A stretch of 64,000 nt of DNA from Pseudomonas sp. TMP9 (GTDB lineage: Bacteria; Pseudomonadota; Gammaproteobacteria; Pseudomonadales; Pseudomonadaceae): positions 3,685,563 through 3,749,562 of the forward strand of contig NZ_CP149803.1 of assembly GCF_037943105.1 (NCBI RefSeq), read 5' to 3'. Positions 43,784-57,592 of the stretch are shown in pieces. Both the position numbers and the translations under genes were made by a program. How positions within the stretch are numbered: the first letter of the stretch is position 1; each line of letters opens with the position of its first letter. Under the pieces are notes generated by a model that was given only the letters and a program-made list of their open reading frames with translations, was not told where the DNA came from and searched no databases.

Positions 43784-45619
43784 TTATTCAACGGTTACGC
43801 TCTTAGCCAAGTTACGGGGTTGATCAACATCGGTACCTTTGAGCACGGCCACGTAGTAAGACAGCAATTGCAGCGGAATGGTGTACAGAATCGGCGCTAA
43901 CGCGTCGTGGATGTGCGGCATGTTCACCACATGGGTGCCCTCGCCGTTGCGCATACCCGCTTGCTCATCGGCAAACACCAGCAGTTCGCCGCCGCGGGCG
44001 CGCACTTCTTGCAGGTTCGATTTGAGTTTTTCCAGCAGCTCGTTATTGGGCGCGACGGTGACCACCGGCATATCGCTGTCCACCAACGCTAACGGGCCAT
44101 GTTTAAGCTCGCCGGCTGGGTAGGCTTCGGCATGGATATAGGAAATTTCCTTAAGTTTAAGCGCACCTTCCATGGCCACCGGGTACATCGCACCACGGCC
44201 AAGAAACAGGCTGTGATGCTTTTCAGCGAACAGCTCGGACACCTTCTCCACCACGCTGTCCATGGCCAACGCTTCACCGAGGCGGGTCGGCAGGCGGCGC
44301 AGCTCTTCCACCAACTCGGCTTCTAGGGCTTTATCTAGTGTGCCGCGCACGTGACCGAGAGACAGGGTCAACAGCATCAGCGCAACCAGCTGAGTGGTGA
44401 ACGCCTTGGTCGAAGCCACACCGATTTCCGGGCCAGCCAGGGTCAGCAGGCACAGGTCAGATTCGCGCACCAGCGAGCTGATGCCGACGTTACAAATCGC
44501 CAGGCTGGCTAAGTAACCCAGCGCTTTACCGTTACGCAGAGCCGCCAAAGTGTCGGCTGTTTCACCGGATTGCGAGATGCTGATAAACAATGTATCCGGC
44601 TGCACCACCACCTTGCGGTAGCGAAACTCGCTGGCCACTTCGACCTGACAGGGAATCCCCGCTACGCCTTCTAGCCAGTAACGCGCCACCATACCGGCAT
44701 GATAGCTGGTACCGCAGGCAACGATTTGCACGTTACGCACCTTGGCAAACAGCTCGGCGGCCTGCGGGCCGAAGGCCTGTACCAGAACGTGGTCAGTGCC
44801 TAAGCGGCCTTCGAGGGTGCGTTGCACGACTTTGGGCTGCTCATGGATTTCCTTGAGCATAAAGTGCCGGTACTCGCCTTTTTCAGCGGCCTCAGCACCT
44901 TCATGGTATTGCACGCTTTCGCGCTCAATCGGCTGACCCGATACATCCCATATCTGTACGCTGTCACGACGAATTTCAGCAATGTCGCCTTCTTCTAAGT
45001 ACATAAAACGGTCGGTGACTTGCCTCAGAGCCAGCTGGTCGGACGCGAGGAAATTCTCACCTAAGCCCAAGCCGATCACCAACGGGCTGCCACTGCGCGC
45101 AGCGAGCAAACGGTCCGGTTGCTTGGCGCAAATCACGGCCAGGCCATAGGCACCCTGCAGTTGCTTGACCGCTTGTTTGAGAGCGAGGGTCAAGTCTGGC
45201 TGAGTTTTCTGAATCTCAGCGAGCAGATGCACGATCACTTCCGTGTCGGTATCCGAGCTGAACACGTAACCTAAGCCCTGCAGTTGAGCACGCAGTTCTT
45301 CATAGTTTTCGATGATGCCGTTGTGCACCACGGCGAGCTCGTCACCGGAGAAATGCGGGTGCGCATTACGCTCGCTGGGCACGCCGTGCGTCGCCCAGCG
45401 GGTGTGCGCAATGCCCAAGCGACCGGCCAGCGGTGCTTCGCTTAGCGCAGCGGCTAATTCGCTGACTTTACCGACCCGACGGCTGCGTTGCAGCACGCCT
45501 TGGTCGTTCAATAACGCCACGCCGGCGCTGTCGTAACCGCGGTATTCCAGGCGTTTAAGGCCTTCAACCAACACGGCCGTGATATTACGTTCGGCGACTG
45601 CACCTACGATCCCACACAT
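43784..45619 (-). CDS. glmS: glutamine-fructose-6-phosphate aminotransferase
   Basis: 611 residues, the normal GlmS length. The N-terminal glutaminase domain begins [12 protein letters not shown] with the catalytic Cys directly after Met; two SIS sugar-isomerase domains follow ([14 protein letters not shown] and [13 protein letters not shown], then [20 protein letters not shown]), ending LAKSVTVE. It makes glucosamine-6-phosphate for peptidoglycan and LPS. It is 14 bp downstream of glmR. No glmS ribozyme is expected in Gammaproteobacteria, and none was seen. Confidence 0.97.
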   Translation of the reverse strand: MCGIVGAVAERNITAVLVEGLKRLEYRGYDSAGVALLNDQGVLQRSRRVGKVSELAAALSEAPLAGRLGIAHTRWATHGVPSERNAHPHFSGDELAVVHNGIIENYEELRAQLQGLGYVFSSDTDTEVIVHLLAEIQKTQPDLTLALKQAVKQLQGAYGLAVICAKQPDRLLAARSGSPLVIGLGLGENFLASDQLALRQVTDRFMYLEEGDIAEIRRDSVQIWDVSGQPIERESVQYHEGAEAAEKGEYRHFMLKEIHEQPKVVQRTLEGRLGTDHVLVQAFGPQAAELFAKVRNVQIVACGTSYHAGMVARYWLEGVAGIPCQVEVASEFRYRKVVVQPDTLFISISQSGETADTLAALRNGKALGYLASLAICNVGISSLVRESDLCLLTLAGPEIGVASTKAFTTQLVALMLLTLSLGHVRGTLDKALEAELVEELRRLPTRLGEALAMDSVVEKVSELFAEKHHSLFLGRGAMYPVAMEGALKLKEISYIHAEAYPAGELKHGPLALVDSDMPVVTVAPNNELLEKLKSNLQEVRARGGELLVFADEQAGMRNGEGTHVVNMPHIHDALAPILYTIPLQLLSYYVAVLKGTDVDQPRNLAKSVTVE

Positions 45620-45633
45620 ATATTCTCCTCAGC

Positions 45634-46401
45634 TCAGGCTTCTACAGCAGCGCAGATCAGCTTGATGCCGCGCTTGGTCAATTGGTCACGGGCCTCGTTA
45701 TCGAGGCGCTCGTCGGTTATCAGGGTATGGATACCGCTCCAAGGCAGCTCCAAATTAGGAATTTTGCGGCCTATTTTGTCGCTCTCAACCATCACCACCA
45801 CTTCACGGGCCACGTCTGCCATAACCCGGCTTAGGCCGAGCAATTCATTAAAAGTGGTGGTGCCTCGGCTTAGGTCGATGCCATCGGCACCGATAAACAA
45901 CTGATCAAAGTCATACGAGCGCAGCACCTGCTCAGCCACCTGGCCCTGGAAGGATTCGGAATGCGGATCCCACGTACCGCCAGTCATCAGCAGCACCGGC
46001 TCATGTTCCAGTTCGCTGATGGCGCGGGCCACGTTCATCGAATTGGTCATGACTACCAAGCCGGGCTTATAGCCGAGCTGAGGAATCATCGCCGCTGTAG
46101 TGGTACCGCTGTCGATGATGATCCGTGCGTGCTCGCGGATAAGCGCCACACCGGCGCGAGCGATGGCGTATTTGTACTGTGAAATCGGCTGGATATCGCT
46201 GATCAGTTCCTGGGGCATCGGCACCGCACCGCCGTAGCGACGCAGCAGCAGGCCGCTCTTTTCCAATGCGGCGAGGTCTTTGCGAATGGTTACTTCAGAG
46301 GTGGCGAAAGCTTTCGACAAGGCATCCACACTCACCTCACCTTGCTCAGCGAGCAGGGCAAGAATGCTATGGCGTCGTTGCGGGGTGTTGCGTTTCGACA
46401 T
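45634..46401 (-). CDS. glmR: DeoR-family regulator GlmR
   Basis: 255 residues: an N-terminal DeoR helix-turn-helix (RHSILALLAEQGEVSVDALSKAFATSEVTIRKDL) and a C-terminal sugar-phosphate isomerase-like sensor domain with IIDSGTTTAAM and FIGADGIDLSRGTTTFNE. In Pseudomonas this gene sits between glmU and glmS and is named glmR. Position and family suggest it adjusts amino-sugar synthesis. The REP-like element at 46483-46571 separates it from glmU. Confidence 0.9.
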   Translation of the reverse strand: MSKRNTPQRRHSILALLAEQGEVSVDALSKAFATSEVTIRKDLAALEKSGLLLRRYGGAVPMPQELISDIQPISQYKYAIARAGVALIREHARIIIDSGTTTAAMIPQLGYKPGLVVMTNSMNVARAISELEHEPVLLMTGGTWDPHSESFQGQVAEQVLRSYDFDQLFIGADGIDLSRGTTTFNELLGLSRVMADVAREVVVMVESDKIGRKIPNLELPWSGIHTLITDERLDNEARDQLTKRGIKLICAAVEA

Positions 46402-46482
46402 GCTAAGTTTCGATTCGAAAGATACAGGTGCGAATCAAAACCTAACGAGACGTCTTCGTCAAGAGGAAAACCGATGGAATGT

Positions 46483-46571
46483 GTAGGATGGGCGGGCCGC
46501 GTAGGCGAATCGCGAAGCGGCGAAACCCAGCGCTCGTAAGCATGGGTATCGCCACGCTCAGCCCATCTACG
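46483..46571. repeat. inverted-repeat element between glmR and glmU
   Basis: GTAGGATGGGC at the left returns as GCCCATCTAC at the right, about 88 bp apart, with GCGGGCCGC and GCGAAGCGGCG inner arms. It resembles the 22078-22165 element in its ends. It is probably a REP-family palindrome. Confidence 0.7.
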
Positions 46572-46574
46572 GCA

Positions 46575-47939
46575 TCACTTGTTAATCTTTACCGGGCGCT
46601 TCCAGCCTTCAATATTGCGCTGTTTAGCGCGGCCGACCGCTAAGGTGTTAGCCGGTACGTCACCGGTGATCACCGAGCCGGCGCCGGTGGTCGCACGGTC
46701 ACCGAGGGCCACGGGTGCAACCAAAGCACTGTTGGAGCCGATAAATACATCCTCACCGAGCACGGTTTTAAACTTGTTGGCACCGTCGTAATTACAGGTG
46801 ATGGTGCCGGCGCCGATGTTGCTCCGTGCGCCGACCTGAGCGTCGCCCAGGTAGCTCAGATGGCCAGCTTTAGCGCCTTCGCCCAAGGTGGTGTTCTTCA
46901 ACTCAACAAAGTTACCCACATGGGCCTTGGCACTTAACACCGAGCCAGGTCGCAGCCGCGCAAATGGACCGCAATCCGCACCCTCACCCACATCAGCGCC
47001 TTCCAAATGGCTATTGGCTTTGATGATCGCGCCCTTACGCAGGGTGCTGTTAATGATCACGCAGTTCGGCCCAATCTGTACCCCATCTTCGATGACCACC
47101 CGGCCTTCGAGAATCACGTTGATATCAATCGATATGTCGCGGCCAACGGTGACCTCGCCGCGCTGATCGAAACGGGCGGGGTCAACCAACGTGACGCCCT
47201 GCACCATCAACTTGCGCGCGGCGCGGTATTGATAATGCCGCTCCAGTTGCGCCAGCTGAATGCGGTCGTTGGCACCCAACACTTCCAGCTCATCAGCCGC
47301 CTGCTCGGTGGCCACAACCAGACCGTCAGCCACGGCCATGGCAATCACGTCAGTCAGGTAATACTCACCCTGGGCGTTGCTGTTGGACAAGCGGCCGAGC
47401 CAGTCAGCCAGGCGCTTGCCCGGTACGGCAAGAATACCGGTGTTGCCTTCACTGATCAGCCGCTGCTCGGCGCTGGCATCTTTGTGCTCAACGATGGCCT
47501 TCACCACGCCTAGCTCATCGCGGACGATGCGGCCATAGCCCGTCGGGTCTTGCAGGTTGACCGTCAACAACCCCAGCTGCTGCTCGCTGACCTGTTGCAG
47601 CAGACGCTGCAGGGTTTCCACTTCGATCAACGGCACATCACCGTAGAGAATCAGCACACGCTCGGCCATCAACGCTGGCAACGCTTGAGCCACAGCATGA
47701 CCCGTACCAAGCTGCTCGCTCTGCAGCACGAAATTCAGGTCATCTGCCGCAAGGCGCTCACGCACTAACTCTGCACCATGCCCGATTACTACATGAATGC
47801 CCTGCGGTTTCAGCAGACGGGCGGTGTCGATCACATGGCCGAGCATGGCTTTACCGGCAACCGAGTGCAGAACCTTGGGTAAGGCTGAGCGCATGCGGGT
47901 GCCTTGGCCGGCGGCGAGAATAACGATATCGAGCGACAT
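46575..47939 (-). CDS. glmU: bifunctional UDP-N-acetylglucosamine pyrophosphorylase / glucosamine-1-phosphate acetyltransferase
   Basis: 454 residues. The N-terminal pyrophosphorylase has [18 protein letters not shown] and YGDVPLI; the C-terminal half is a left-handed beta-helix of hexapeptide repeats ending in the GNAT-independent acetyltransferase site ([23 protein letters not shown]). It converts GlcN-1-P to UDP-GlcNAc. It has its own promoter space after the atp-operon terminator and a repeat element at 47959. Confidence 0.97.
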   Translation of the reverse strand: MSLDIVILAAGQGTRMRSALPKVLHSVAGKAMLGHVIDTARLLKPQGIHVVIGHGAELVRERLAADDLNFVLQSEQLGTGHAVAQALPALMAERVLILYGDVPLIEVETLQRLLQQVSEQQLGLLTVNLQDPTGYGRIVRDELGVVKAIVEHKDASAEQRLISEGNTGILAVPGKRLADWLGRLSNSNAQGEYYLTDVIAMAVADGLVVATEQAADELEVLGANDRIQLAQLERHYQYRAARKLMVQGVTLVDPARFDQRGEVTVGRDISIDINVILEGRVVIEDGVQIGPNCVIINSTLRKGAIIKANSHLEGADVGEGADCGPFARLRPGSVLSAKAHVGNFVELKNTTLGEGAKAGHLSYLGDAQVGARSNIGAGTITCNYDGANKFKTVLGEDVFIGSNSALVAPVALGDRATTGAGSVITGDVPANTLAVGRAKQRNIEGWKRPVKINK

Positions 47940-47958
47940 GGAGGGCAGATCCTATTGA

Positions 47959-48010
47959 GTAGCCCGGATTAAATCCGGGGGTGATCGTCCCGAATTACAT
48001 CCGGGATACC
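47959..48010. repeat. REP-like element sharing ends with the uvrD tandem repeat
   Basis: It begins GTAGCCCGGATTAAATCCGGG and runs to CATCCGGGATACC, so it carries the same outer arms as the 14771 repeats but is only ~52 bp. It lies directly upstream of glmU. Confidence 0.7.
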
Positions 48011-48025
48011 TGCTAAATGACAGGC

Positions 48026-48056
48026 AAAGAAAAAGGGTAGCCAAGGCTACCCTTTT
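48026..48056 (-). terminator. rho-independent terminator of the atp operon
   Basis: On the minus strand the perfect stem AAAAGGGTAGCC / GGCTACCCTTTT with a two-base loop runs into further T residues. It sits 26 bp after the atpC stop. Confidence 0.9.
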
Positions 48057-48081
48057 ACTCGCTGGCGATGAAGTGTCGGTG

Positions 48082-48507
48082 TTACCCGCCGAACTTCTTA
48101 CGCAGTTGCTGGACGGTACGCAGCTGGGCTGCAACCTCAGCAAGATGAGCAGCGGCAGAACCGTAGTCGAATTCCGCACCCTTCTCGTGCAATGCTTTCT
48201 CAGCAGCCTTGAGGGCTTCTTGAGCAGCAGCTTCGTCGATATCGGCAGCACGCTGCACGGTATCGGCAAGCACTTTTACCAGGCTCGGCTGAACTTCAAG
48301 GAAGCCGCCGGAGATGTAAAATACCTCAGCTTCACCGCCCAGCTTGATCAAGCGAATCGGACCTGGCTTAAGGTCGGTCAACAAAGGCGCGTGACCGGGC
48401 GCAATACCCAGGTCGCCCAAGTTGCCGTGTGCGATCACCATTTCCACCAGGCCGGAGAAGATTTCTCCCTCAGCGCTGACGATATCGCAATGGACTGTCA
48501 TGGCCAT
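48082..48507 (-). CDS. atpC: ATP synthase epsilon subunit
   Basis: 141 residues. The N-terminal beta-sandwich ([20 protein letters not shown] and [19 protein letters not shown]) is conserved and the C-terminal helical hairpin is full length ([13 protein letters not shown]). It regulates F1 ATPase and links the central stalk. The ATG at 48507 gives the usual [13 protein letters not shown]; the frame to 48537 is not used. It is the last gene of the atp operon and precedes a strong terminator. Confidence 0.96.
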   Translation of the reverse strand: MAMTVHCDIVSAEGEIFSGLVEMVIAHGNLGDLGIAPGHAPLLTDLKPGPIRLIKLGGEAEVFYISGGFLEVQPSLVKVLADTVQRAADIDEAAAQEALKAAEKALHEKGAEFDYGSAAAHLAEVAAQLRTVQQLRKKFGG

Positions 48508-48587
48508 ATCTAACCTCACGTTTCGGCCTGATCGCACACTCTTAAGTGTTCAAAAAGACCGTGAGCGCCCGTCACCGGGCGCACCGA

Positions 48588-50857
<2,270 letters not shown>

Positions 50858-50907
50858 TTCACACCTTTTGGTTCAAGCAGGCGGGGGTTAATCAACCCCC
50901 GCTGCGG

Positions 50908-52452
50908 TTACCAGGTTTGGGTGGCTTTGAAGTTCTCGATACCGGCTTTGAGGCCCGCATCGATCTCGTCGTTAAAGTCACCCTTCTCGTTGATCTTCGC
51001 CATCAAAGCGGCGTGATCACGGTTGAAGTAGGCAAGCAGCGCTGCTTCAAAAGTGCCTACCTTCTTCACTTCTACGTCCTGCAGAAAACCACGCTCGGCG
51101 GCATACAGGGACACAGACATGTCGGCGATGGACATCGGCGCATATTGCTTCTGCTTCATCAGCTCGGTAACGCGCTGACCATGCTCAAGCTGTTTACGCG
51201 TAGCTTCGTCCAGGTCAGAGGCGAACTGGGCAAATGCAGCCAATTCACGGTACTGAGCAAGAGCGGTACGAATACCACCGGACAGCTTCTTGATGATCTT
51301 GGTTTGGGCAGCACCACCTACGCGGGATACCGAAATACCGGCGTTCACCGCAGGACGGATGCCCGAGTTGAACATGGCCGATTCCAAGAAGATCTGACCG
51401 TCGGTGATCGAGATCACGTTGGTTGGAACAAATGCGGAAACGTCACCGCCCTGAGTTTCGATGATCGGCAGAGCGGTCAGCGAACCAGTTTTACCGGTAA
51501 CGGCGCCGTTAGTGAACTTCTCTACGTACTCTTCGGATACGCGTGATGCACGCTCCAACAGACGGCTGTGGAGATAGAACACGTCGCCTGGGTAGGCTTC
51601 ACGGCCTGGCGGACGGCGCAGCAGCAGGGAAATCTGGCGGTAAGCCACGGCTTGCTTGGACAGATCGTCATAAACGATCAGCGCGTCTTCACCGCGGTCG
51701 CGGAAGTATTCGCCCATGGTGCAACCGGCGTACGGTGCAATGAACTGCAGCGCAGCGGATTCGGACGCGGAAGCCGCAACGACGATGGTGTTAGCCAACG
51801 CGCCGTTTTCTTCCAGCTTGCGCACCACGTTAGCGATGGTCGACTGCTTCTGACCAATGGCTACGTAGACGCACTTAATGCCGCTGTTCTTCTGGTTGAT
51901 GATGGCGTCGATGGCCAGAGCGGTTTTACCGATCTGACGGTCACCGATGATCAGCTCACGCTGGCCGCGGCCAACCGGAATCATGGCATCGACCGATTTG
52001 TAACCGGTTTGCACTGGCTGATCGACCGACTTACGCCAGATCACGCCCGGAGCAACTTTCTCAACGGCATCGGTAGCTTGAGCGTTGATTGGGCCTTTGC
52101 CATCAATCGGGTTACCCAATGCATCAACAACGCGACCGAGCAATTCCGGACCAACCGGAACCTCAAGGATACGGCCGGTGCACTTGGCGCTCATGCCTTC
52201 AGCCAGGGTGGTGTAAGCACCCAAAACAACTGCACCCACGGAGTCTTGCTCCAGGTTCAGTGCCATGCCAAAAACGCCACCAGGGAATTCAATCATCTCG
52301 CCGTACATCACGTCAGCGAGGCCGTAAATGCGCACGATACCGTCAGAAATACTGACGATGGTGCCTTCATTACGGGCTTGAGCGGTCACATCCAGCGCGC
52401 CAATGCGCTGCTTGATGATTTCGCTAATTTCGGAAGGATTCAGTTGCTGCAT
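50908..52452 (-). CDS. atpA: ATP synthase alpha subunit
   Basis: 514 residues, the standard length. Walker A is [13 protein letters not shown]; the barrel motif [21 protein letters not shown] and [33 protein letters not shown] are intact, as is the RVGGAAQ segment. It is non-catalytic in F1 and binds nucleotide at the alpha/beta interface. It sits between atpH and atpG. Confidence 0.98.
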   Translation of the reverse strand: MQQLNPSEISEIIKQRIGALDVTAQARNEGTIVSISDGIVRIYGLADVMYGEMIEFPGGVFGMALNLEQDSVGAVVLGAYTTLAEGMSAKCTGRILEVPVGPELLGRVVDALGNPIDGKGPINAQATDAVEKVAPGVIWRKSVDQPVQTGYKSVDAMIPVGRGQRELIIGDRQIGKTALAIDAIINQKNSGIKCVYVAIGQKQSTIANVVRKLEENGALANTIVVAASASESAALQFIAPYAGCTMGEYFRDRGEDALIVYDDLSKQAVAYRQISLLLRRPPGREAYPGDVFYLHSRLLERASRVSEEYVEKFTNGAVTGKTGSLTALPIIETQGGDVSAFVPTNVISITDGQIFLESAMFNSGIRPAVNAGISVSRVGGAAQTKIIKKLSGGIRTALAQYRELAAFAQFASDLDEATRKQLEHGQRVTELMKQKQYAPMSIADMSVSLYAAERGFLQDVEVKKVGTFEAALLAYFNRDHAALMAKINEKGDFNDEIDAGLKAGIENFKATQTW

Positions 52453-52467
52453 GCCAGTTCCCTCAAA

Positions 52468-53004
52468 TCAGGATTTCAACGCTTCGGCCAGCTTGTTCAA
52501 TTTGCCGCGTACCGAACTGTCGATGACCAGGTCACCTGCGCGGATCAACAAACCGCCAATAAGGGCAGCATTGACAACCGGCTTGGGTTGGACAGTCCGA
52601 GCAAGCCGCTTGGAAAGCGCGGCAGCCAAGGTTTGTAGTTGTTCCGCAGTGAGCTCAAAGGCTGTTTGCACCTCAACATCGAGGGTACTTTCAGCTTCAG
52701 CTTTCAAAACGGTGAATTGCTTAAGCACGACCGGAAGTAGCGACAGACGGTCGTTGCTGCTCAGCGTGGAGAGGAAGCTGATGAATGTGTCATCAACATA
52801 ACCACTGCACATTTGGGCAAGCATTTTGACCTTCTGCTCGCTGGTCAGCGCTGGGTTACCCAGTTGTTGCGCCACTTCCGGGGTCTGCACGGCGGCAGCG
52901 GAAAACGACAACATCGCCAACCAAGCATCAGCTTGGCCAGCGGTACTGGCAAACTCAAAAGCGGCTTTGGCGTAAGGCCGACCAAGCGTAATGGTATTGA
53001 TCAT
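52468..53004 (-). CDS. atpH: ATP synthase delta subunit
   Basis: 178 residues. The N-terminal helical domain begins TLGRPYAKAAFEFA and the C-terminal part has GGLLIRAGDLVIDSSVRGKLNKL, both typical. It joins the peripheral stalk (b subunits) to the top of F1. Twelve bases separate it from atpF. Confidence 0.96.
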   Translation of the reverse strand: MINTITLGRPYAKAAFEFASTAGQADAWLAMLSFSAAAVQTPEVAQQLGNPALTSEQKVKMLAQMCSGYVDDTFISFLSTLSSNDRLSLLPVVLKQFTVLKAEAESTLDVEVQTAFELTAEQLQTLAAALSKRLARTVQPKPVVNAALIGGLLIRAGDLVIDSSVRGKLNKLAEALKS

Positions 53005-53016
53005 CGCTTGCCTCGC

Positions 53017-53487
53017 TTAGAGTTGGGAGGCCAGTTTTGCGACCAATTCATTGTGCGCTGCGCCATCAATCGAAGATTCAAGAATCTTCTCAGCACCCAC
53101 TAGCGCCAATGCAGCTACTTGGGCACGCAGTTGATCTTTGGCACGGTTCACTTCCAGATCAATCTCGGCCTTAGCACCGATAATCAGTTTCTCACCTTCG
53201 GTGCGAGCCTGAGTCTTGGCTTCTTCAACGATCACATTGGCGGTTTTATTCGCACGATCGATGATGGCGCTGGCCTGCTCTTTACTTTCACGCAGTAATT
53301 TAGCCGCGCGTTCCTGGGCAAGGTGCAGATCACGCTCAGCGCGTCCTGCAGCGTCCAGACCTTCGGCGATTTTCTTCTGGCGTTCTTGCATGGCGCTGGT
53401 TAACGGCGGCCATACGAACTTCATGCAAAACCAGACGAAAATAGCGAAGGAAATCGTTTGACCGAACAAAGTCAGGTTTATGTTCAC
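53017..53487 (-). CDS. atpF: ATP synthase b subunit
   Basis: 156 residues: a single N-terminal membrane helix ([15 protein letters not shown]) and a long charged helix that dimerises to form the peripheral stalk ([20 protein letters not shown]). The start codon is GTG. It resembles other Pseudomonas b subunits as I recall them, unlike the neighbouring a and c subunits. Confidence 0.96.
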   Translation of the reverse strand: MNINLTLFGQTISFAIFVWFCMKFVWPPLTSAMQERQKKIAEGLDAAGRAERDLHLAQERAAKLLRESKEQASAIIDRANKTANVIVEEAKTQARTEGEKLIIGAKAEIDLEVNRAKDQLRAQVAALALVGAEKILESSIDGAAHNELVAKLASQL

Positions 53488-53580
53488 AGCGATTTACCTC
53501 GTGCTATCTCGTTAGAGCGGTGTCAATTTCGCAGCCATGGGGATTCGCACAGGCAAATCCCGCATCACACTGGAAAGTGA

Positions 53581-53838
<258 letters not shown>

Positions 53839-53888
53839 TCAGAAGTTAAAGGTTTAGTGTTGAACAGGTTACTGGCATCACATTGCTA

Positions 53889-54731
<843 letters not shown>

Positions 54732-55214
54732 TCAGAAATTTTTTATCAGCAGTGGTGCGCTGGCGGCTGCCGCCACGGCCAGTAGGTACGCGACGAACAG
54801 CACCGCCATATCCAACTGCCTGATGCCCACAAACACCAGTGCAAATAGCACTGCTGTCAAAATCCACTTACCCATCGCTCCAGACCAGATGGACAGAACA
54901 ATGTCTTTCGTCGAACGCGCACCAAAATAACGAAAGGCTTTGTATGCAAAAAACGCGTTCGGTAGCAGGGCGATCAAACCGCCCAGTAGTGCAGAGTAAC
55001 CTGCTGTTTGGCCCTTGCTGATAACAAACAGCATGCTCACCAGCAAGCCAACACCCGCCTGTAAAAGTAGAACAGGAAAGCCAGGTTGCTGAGTGAACGG
55101 CGTCTTGTTACGAATAGCCAAGCCAGCAACGCTCCGATTCAAGCTGCAAAAAATAACTAACTTGAAGCACAAAAACAGCGCGGCGAGTATAGGTGCAGCG
55201 TTGATATCGATCAA
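54732..55214 (-). CDS. atpI: ATP synthase assembly protein AtpI
   Basis: Up to 160 residues with four to five helices; the conserved SALLGGLIALLPNAFFAYKAFR motif identifies AtpI, which helps c-ring assembly. The start is uncertain: the family is usually ~125-130 residues, and a TTG at 55121 would give 129 residues, while the ATG at 55214 adds a hydrophobic segment. It is the first gene of the atp operon, beginning 45 bp after parB in the longer reading. Confidence 0.85.
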   Translation of the reverse strand: MIDINAAPILAALFLCFKLVIFCSLNRSVAGLAIRNKTPFTQQPGFPVLLLQAGVGLLVSMLFVISKGQTAGYSALLGGLIALLPNAFFAYKAFRYFGARSTKDIVLSIWSGAMGKWILTAVLFALVFVGIRQLDMAVLFVAYLLAVAAAASAPLLIKNF

Positions 55215-55259
55215 CCGTGCTGTAGTGCTGGTGTGCGCATTACTACATGGGCAATTGTT

Positions 55260-56132
55260 TCAGCGAATGTGGGCCAGTACGCCTTGCAGTTCATCCAGTG
55301 AGCTGTAGCTGATCACCAACTGGCCTTTACCTTTCTGCCCGTGCTTGATCTGCACCGGTGAGCCTAGTCGCTCAGCCAGGCGCTGTTCCAGGCGGGTAAT
55401 GTCCGGGTCGGCTTTAACCACCGCTGCCGGCTTTTCTTTGCTGTTCAGCCACTGGCGCACCAGTGCTTCTGTTTGGCGCACCGTAAGGCTTCGTGCGACA
55501 ACATGCCGCGCACCTTCGGTTTGCTGTTCCGCGGGCAAACCCAGCAGGGCGCGGGCGTGGCCCATTTCCAGATCGCCGTGGCACAGCAAGGTTTTGATTT
55601 CTTCCGGCAGGGCAATCAGGCGCAACAAGTTACTGATGGTGACGCGTGATTTACCCACTGCATCGGCTACTTGCTGTTGAGTCAGCTGAAACTCTTGCTG
55701 CAGCCGCTGCAGGGCCATGGCTTCTTCGATGGGGTTGAGATCTTCACGTTGAATATTCTCAATCAGCGCCATGGCAATTGCGGCTTCATCTGGCAACTCG
55801 CGAACCATCGCGGGAATTTTATCCAGACCCGCTTGCTGACTGGCACGCCAGCGACGCTCACCAGCGACGATTTCAAAACTCCCGTCACCAATTGGTCGCA
55901 CCACGATCGGTTGCATGACGCCGTGGGCCTTGATCGACAGTGCCAGTTCTTCCAAGGCGGTCGCATCCATATCGCGGCGCGGTTGGTATTTGCCGCGCTG
56001 GATCAAATCAAGCGGTACGTATTGCAGTTCACGGCTGTCGGCCTGTGCGGCCTCTTCCTGCAAGGCATTGACGCTGGTACCGCCCAATAGGGCATCTAAA
56101 CCGCGTCCCAATCCTCGTTTTTTCACAGCCAT
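55260..56132 (-). CDS. parB: chromosome-partitioning protein ParB
   Basis: 290 residues. The N-terminal CTPase/ParA-interaction region, the box GERRWRASQQAGL, the helix-turn-helix that reads parS (TQQQVADAVGKSRVTISNLLRLI) and a C-terminal dimerisation domain are all visible. It binds parS near oriC and, with ParA, segregates origins. It begins 10 bp after parA. Confidence 0.96.
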   Translation of the reverse strand: MAVKKRGLGRGLDALLGGTSVNALQEEAAQADSRELQYVPLDLIQRGKYQPRRDMDATALEELALSIKAHGVMQPIVVRPIGDGSFEIVAGERRWRASQQAGLDKIPAMVRELPDEAAIAMALIENIQREDLNPIEEAMALQRLQQEFQLTQQQVADAVGKSRVTISNLLRLIALPEEIKTLLCHGDLEMGHARALLGLPAEQQTEGARHVVARSLTVRQTEALVRQWLNSKEKPAAVVKADPDITRLEQRLAERLGSPVQIKHGQKGKGQLVISYSSLDELQGVLAHIR

Positions 56133-56142
56133 GGGTATTTCC

Positions 56143-56931
56143 TTATGCGGTTACGGTGTGGGCAGTGGCGCGCTGGCGACGGACCAGTTCACCCGCGAAC
56201 GCGAGGTAGGCGATGGCGCCACGCGATTGCTTGTCATATACCAGCGCCGGCATACCGTAGCTCGGTGCTTCGGCTAAGCGGACGTTACGCGGGATCACCA
56301 CATCGTAGAGCTTGTCGCCAAAATGTTGTTTGAGCTGAGCACTGACATCGTTAGTCAGGCCCATGCGTGGGTCATACATGGTGCGCAGCAGCCCTTCGAT
56401 TTTGAGCTTGGGATTGAGGATTTCGGCAATCCGCTGAATGCTGTTGATCAAGTCAGACAAGCCTTCCAATGCGTAGTACTCGCATTGCATCGGGATAATC
56501 ACACCATCGGCTGCCACGAGGGCGTTGATGGTCAGCATCGACAGCGCCGGCGGGCAATCAATCAAAATGTAATCGTAATTCTCACGGATCGGCGCCAACG
56601 CATAACGCAGGCGGCTTTCCTTCATTTTCATTTCCAACAGTGAGACTTCGGCAGCGGTTAGATCGCGGTTGGCTGGGAGCAGCTGATAACCGCCATGCTC
56701 TGAGTACTGCATGGCGTCGACTAGGTTGCACTCGCCAATCAGCACGTCGTAAATCGAGTGTTCAAGCGCATGCTTATCCACACCGCTGCCCATGGTCGCG
56801 TTGCCTTGAGGGTCAAGGTCAATCAGCAATACACGGCGTTTGGTCGCCACCAGCGAAGCGGCCAGGTTGATGCAGGTGGTGGTTTTGCCGACACCGCCTT
56901 TCTGGTTAGCGATTGCGAATACCTTAGCCAT
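56143..56931 (-). CDS. parA: chromosome-partitioning ATPase ParA
   Basis: 262 residues. The deviant Walker A is NQKGGVGKTTTCINLAASL, Walker B region DYILIDCPPALSMLT, and DLDPQGNATMGSGVD. It is the small chromosomal (Soj) type without an N-terminal HTH. It forms a nucleoid-bound gradient that pulls ParB-parS complexes. It follows rsmG by 13 bp. Confidence 0.97.
   Translation of the reverse strand: MAKVFAIANQKGGVGKTTTCINLAASLVATKRRVLLIDLDPQGNATMGSGVDKHALEHSIYDVLIGECNLVDAMQYSEHGGYQLLPANRDLTAAEVSLLEMKMKESRLRYALAPIRENYDYILIDCPPALSMLTINALVAADGVIIPMQCEYYALEGLSDLINSIQRIAEILNPKLKIEGLLRTMYDPRMGLTNDVSAQLKQHFGDKLYDVVIPRNVRLAEAPSYGMPALVYDKQSRGAIAYLAFAGELVRRQRATAHTVTA
56774..56782 (+). other. perfect DnaA box within parA
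   Basis: TTATCCACA, identical to the E. coli R1 box. One of five perfect boxes in a ~5-kb stretch. Confidence 0.6.
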
Positions 56932-56944
56932 GCTGCCGTTCTCC

Positions 56945-57592
56945 CTAAACCGAGCGACGCAGTATCAGCAGATGGCGCTGACCTTGGCAACCAGGAACCT
57001 TGAGTACATGGGTGGCGCTGAGATGAAAGTCCGCTGGCAAAGCCTGCAGCTCGTCATTGGGGTGAACACCTTTCATCGCCAGCCACGCTGTGTGCATGTC
57101 ACCCAGATGACGGGTCCAGTTGCTGAAGTCTTCCAATGAACTGAAAGCCCGTGAGCAAATCCCACTGAATGGCTCAGCCGGGGTGAATTCCTCTACGCGG
57201 CTGTGGATAACGTTTAGGTTGGCCAGTTTTAACTCCAGCTTCACCTGAGTCAGGAAGCGAGTCTTCTTGCCGTTGGAGTCCAGTAGGGTGAACTGCCGCT
57301 CGGGAAACAGAATGGCCAGGGGAATCCCCGGCATACCGCCGCCACTGCCGACATCCAGCCAGTTATCCCCAGCCTCGACGACGAAAGGCACCACGGACAA
57401 GCTGTCGAGCAGATGCCGTGAAACCATTTCATTCGGGTCCCGCACAGCGGTGAGGTTGTAGGCCTTGTTCCACTTGATCAGCAGAGCCAGATAAGCCAGC
57501 AACTGTTCGTGCTGCTGTGGGCTGAGTTCAACACCCAGCTCAACAGCGCCCAGGCTCAGTTCTTCGGCATGACGTGCGGTGACCGAGGACAT
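56945..57592 (-). CDS. rsmG: 16S rRNA (guanine-527-N7) methyltransferase
   Basis: 215 residues. The SAM motif [20 protein letters not shown] and the [20 protein letters not shown] segment are diagnostic of RsmG/GidB. It methylates G527 of 16S rRNA, and its loss gives low-level streptomycin resistance in other bacteria. The ATG overlaps the mnmG stop by one base. Confidence 0.97.
   Translation of the reverse strand: MSSVTARHAEELSLGAVELGVELSPQQHEQLLAYLALLIKWNKAYNLTAVRDPNEMVSRHLLDSLSVVPFVVEAGDNWLDVGSGGGMPGIPLAILFPERQFTLLDSNGKKTRFLTQVKLELKLANLNVIHSRVEEFTPAEPFSGICSRAFSSLEDFSNWTRHLGDMHTAWLAMKGVHPNDELQALPADFHLSATHVLKVPGCQGQRHLLILRRSV
57202..57210 (-). other. perfect DnaA box within rsmG
   Basis: TGTGGATAA on the plus strand, that is TTATCCACA on the minus strand. 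Confidence 0.6.
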
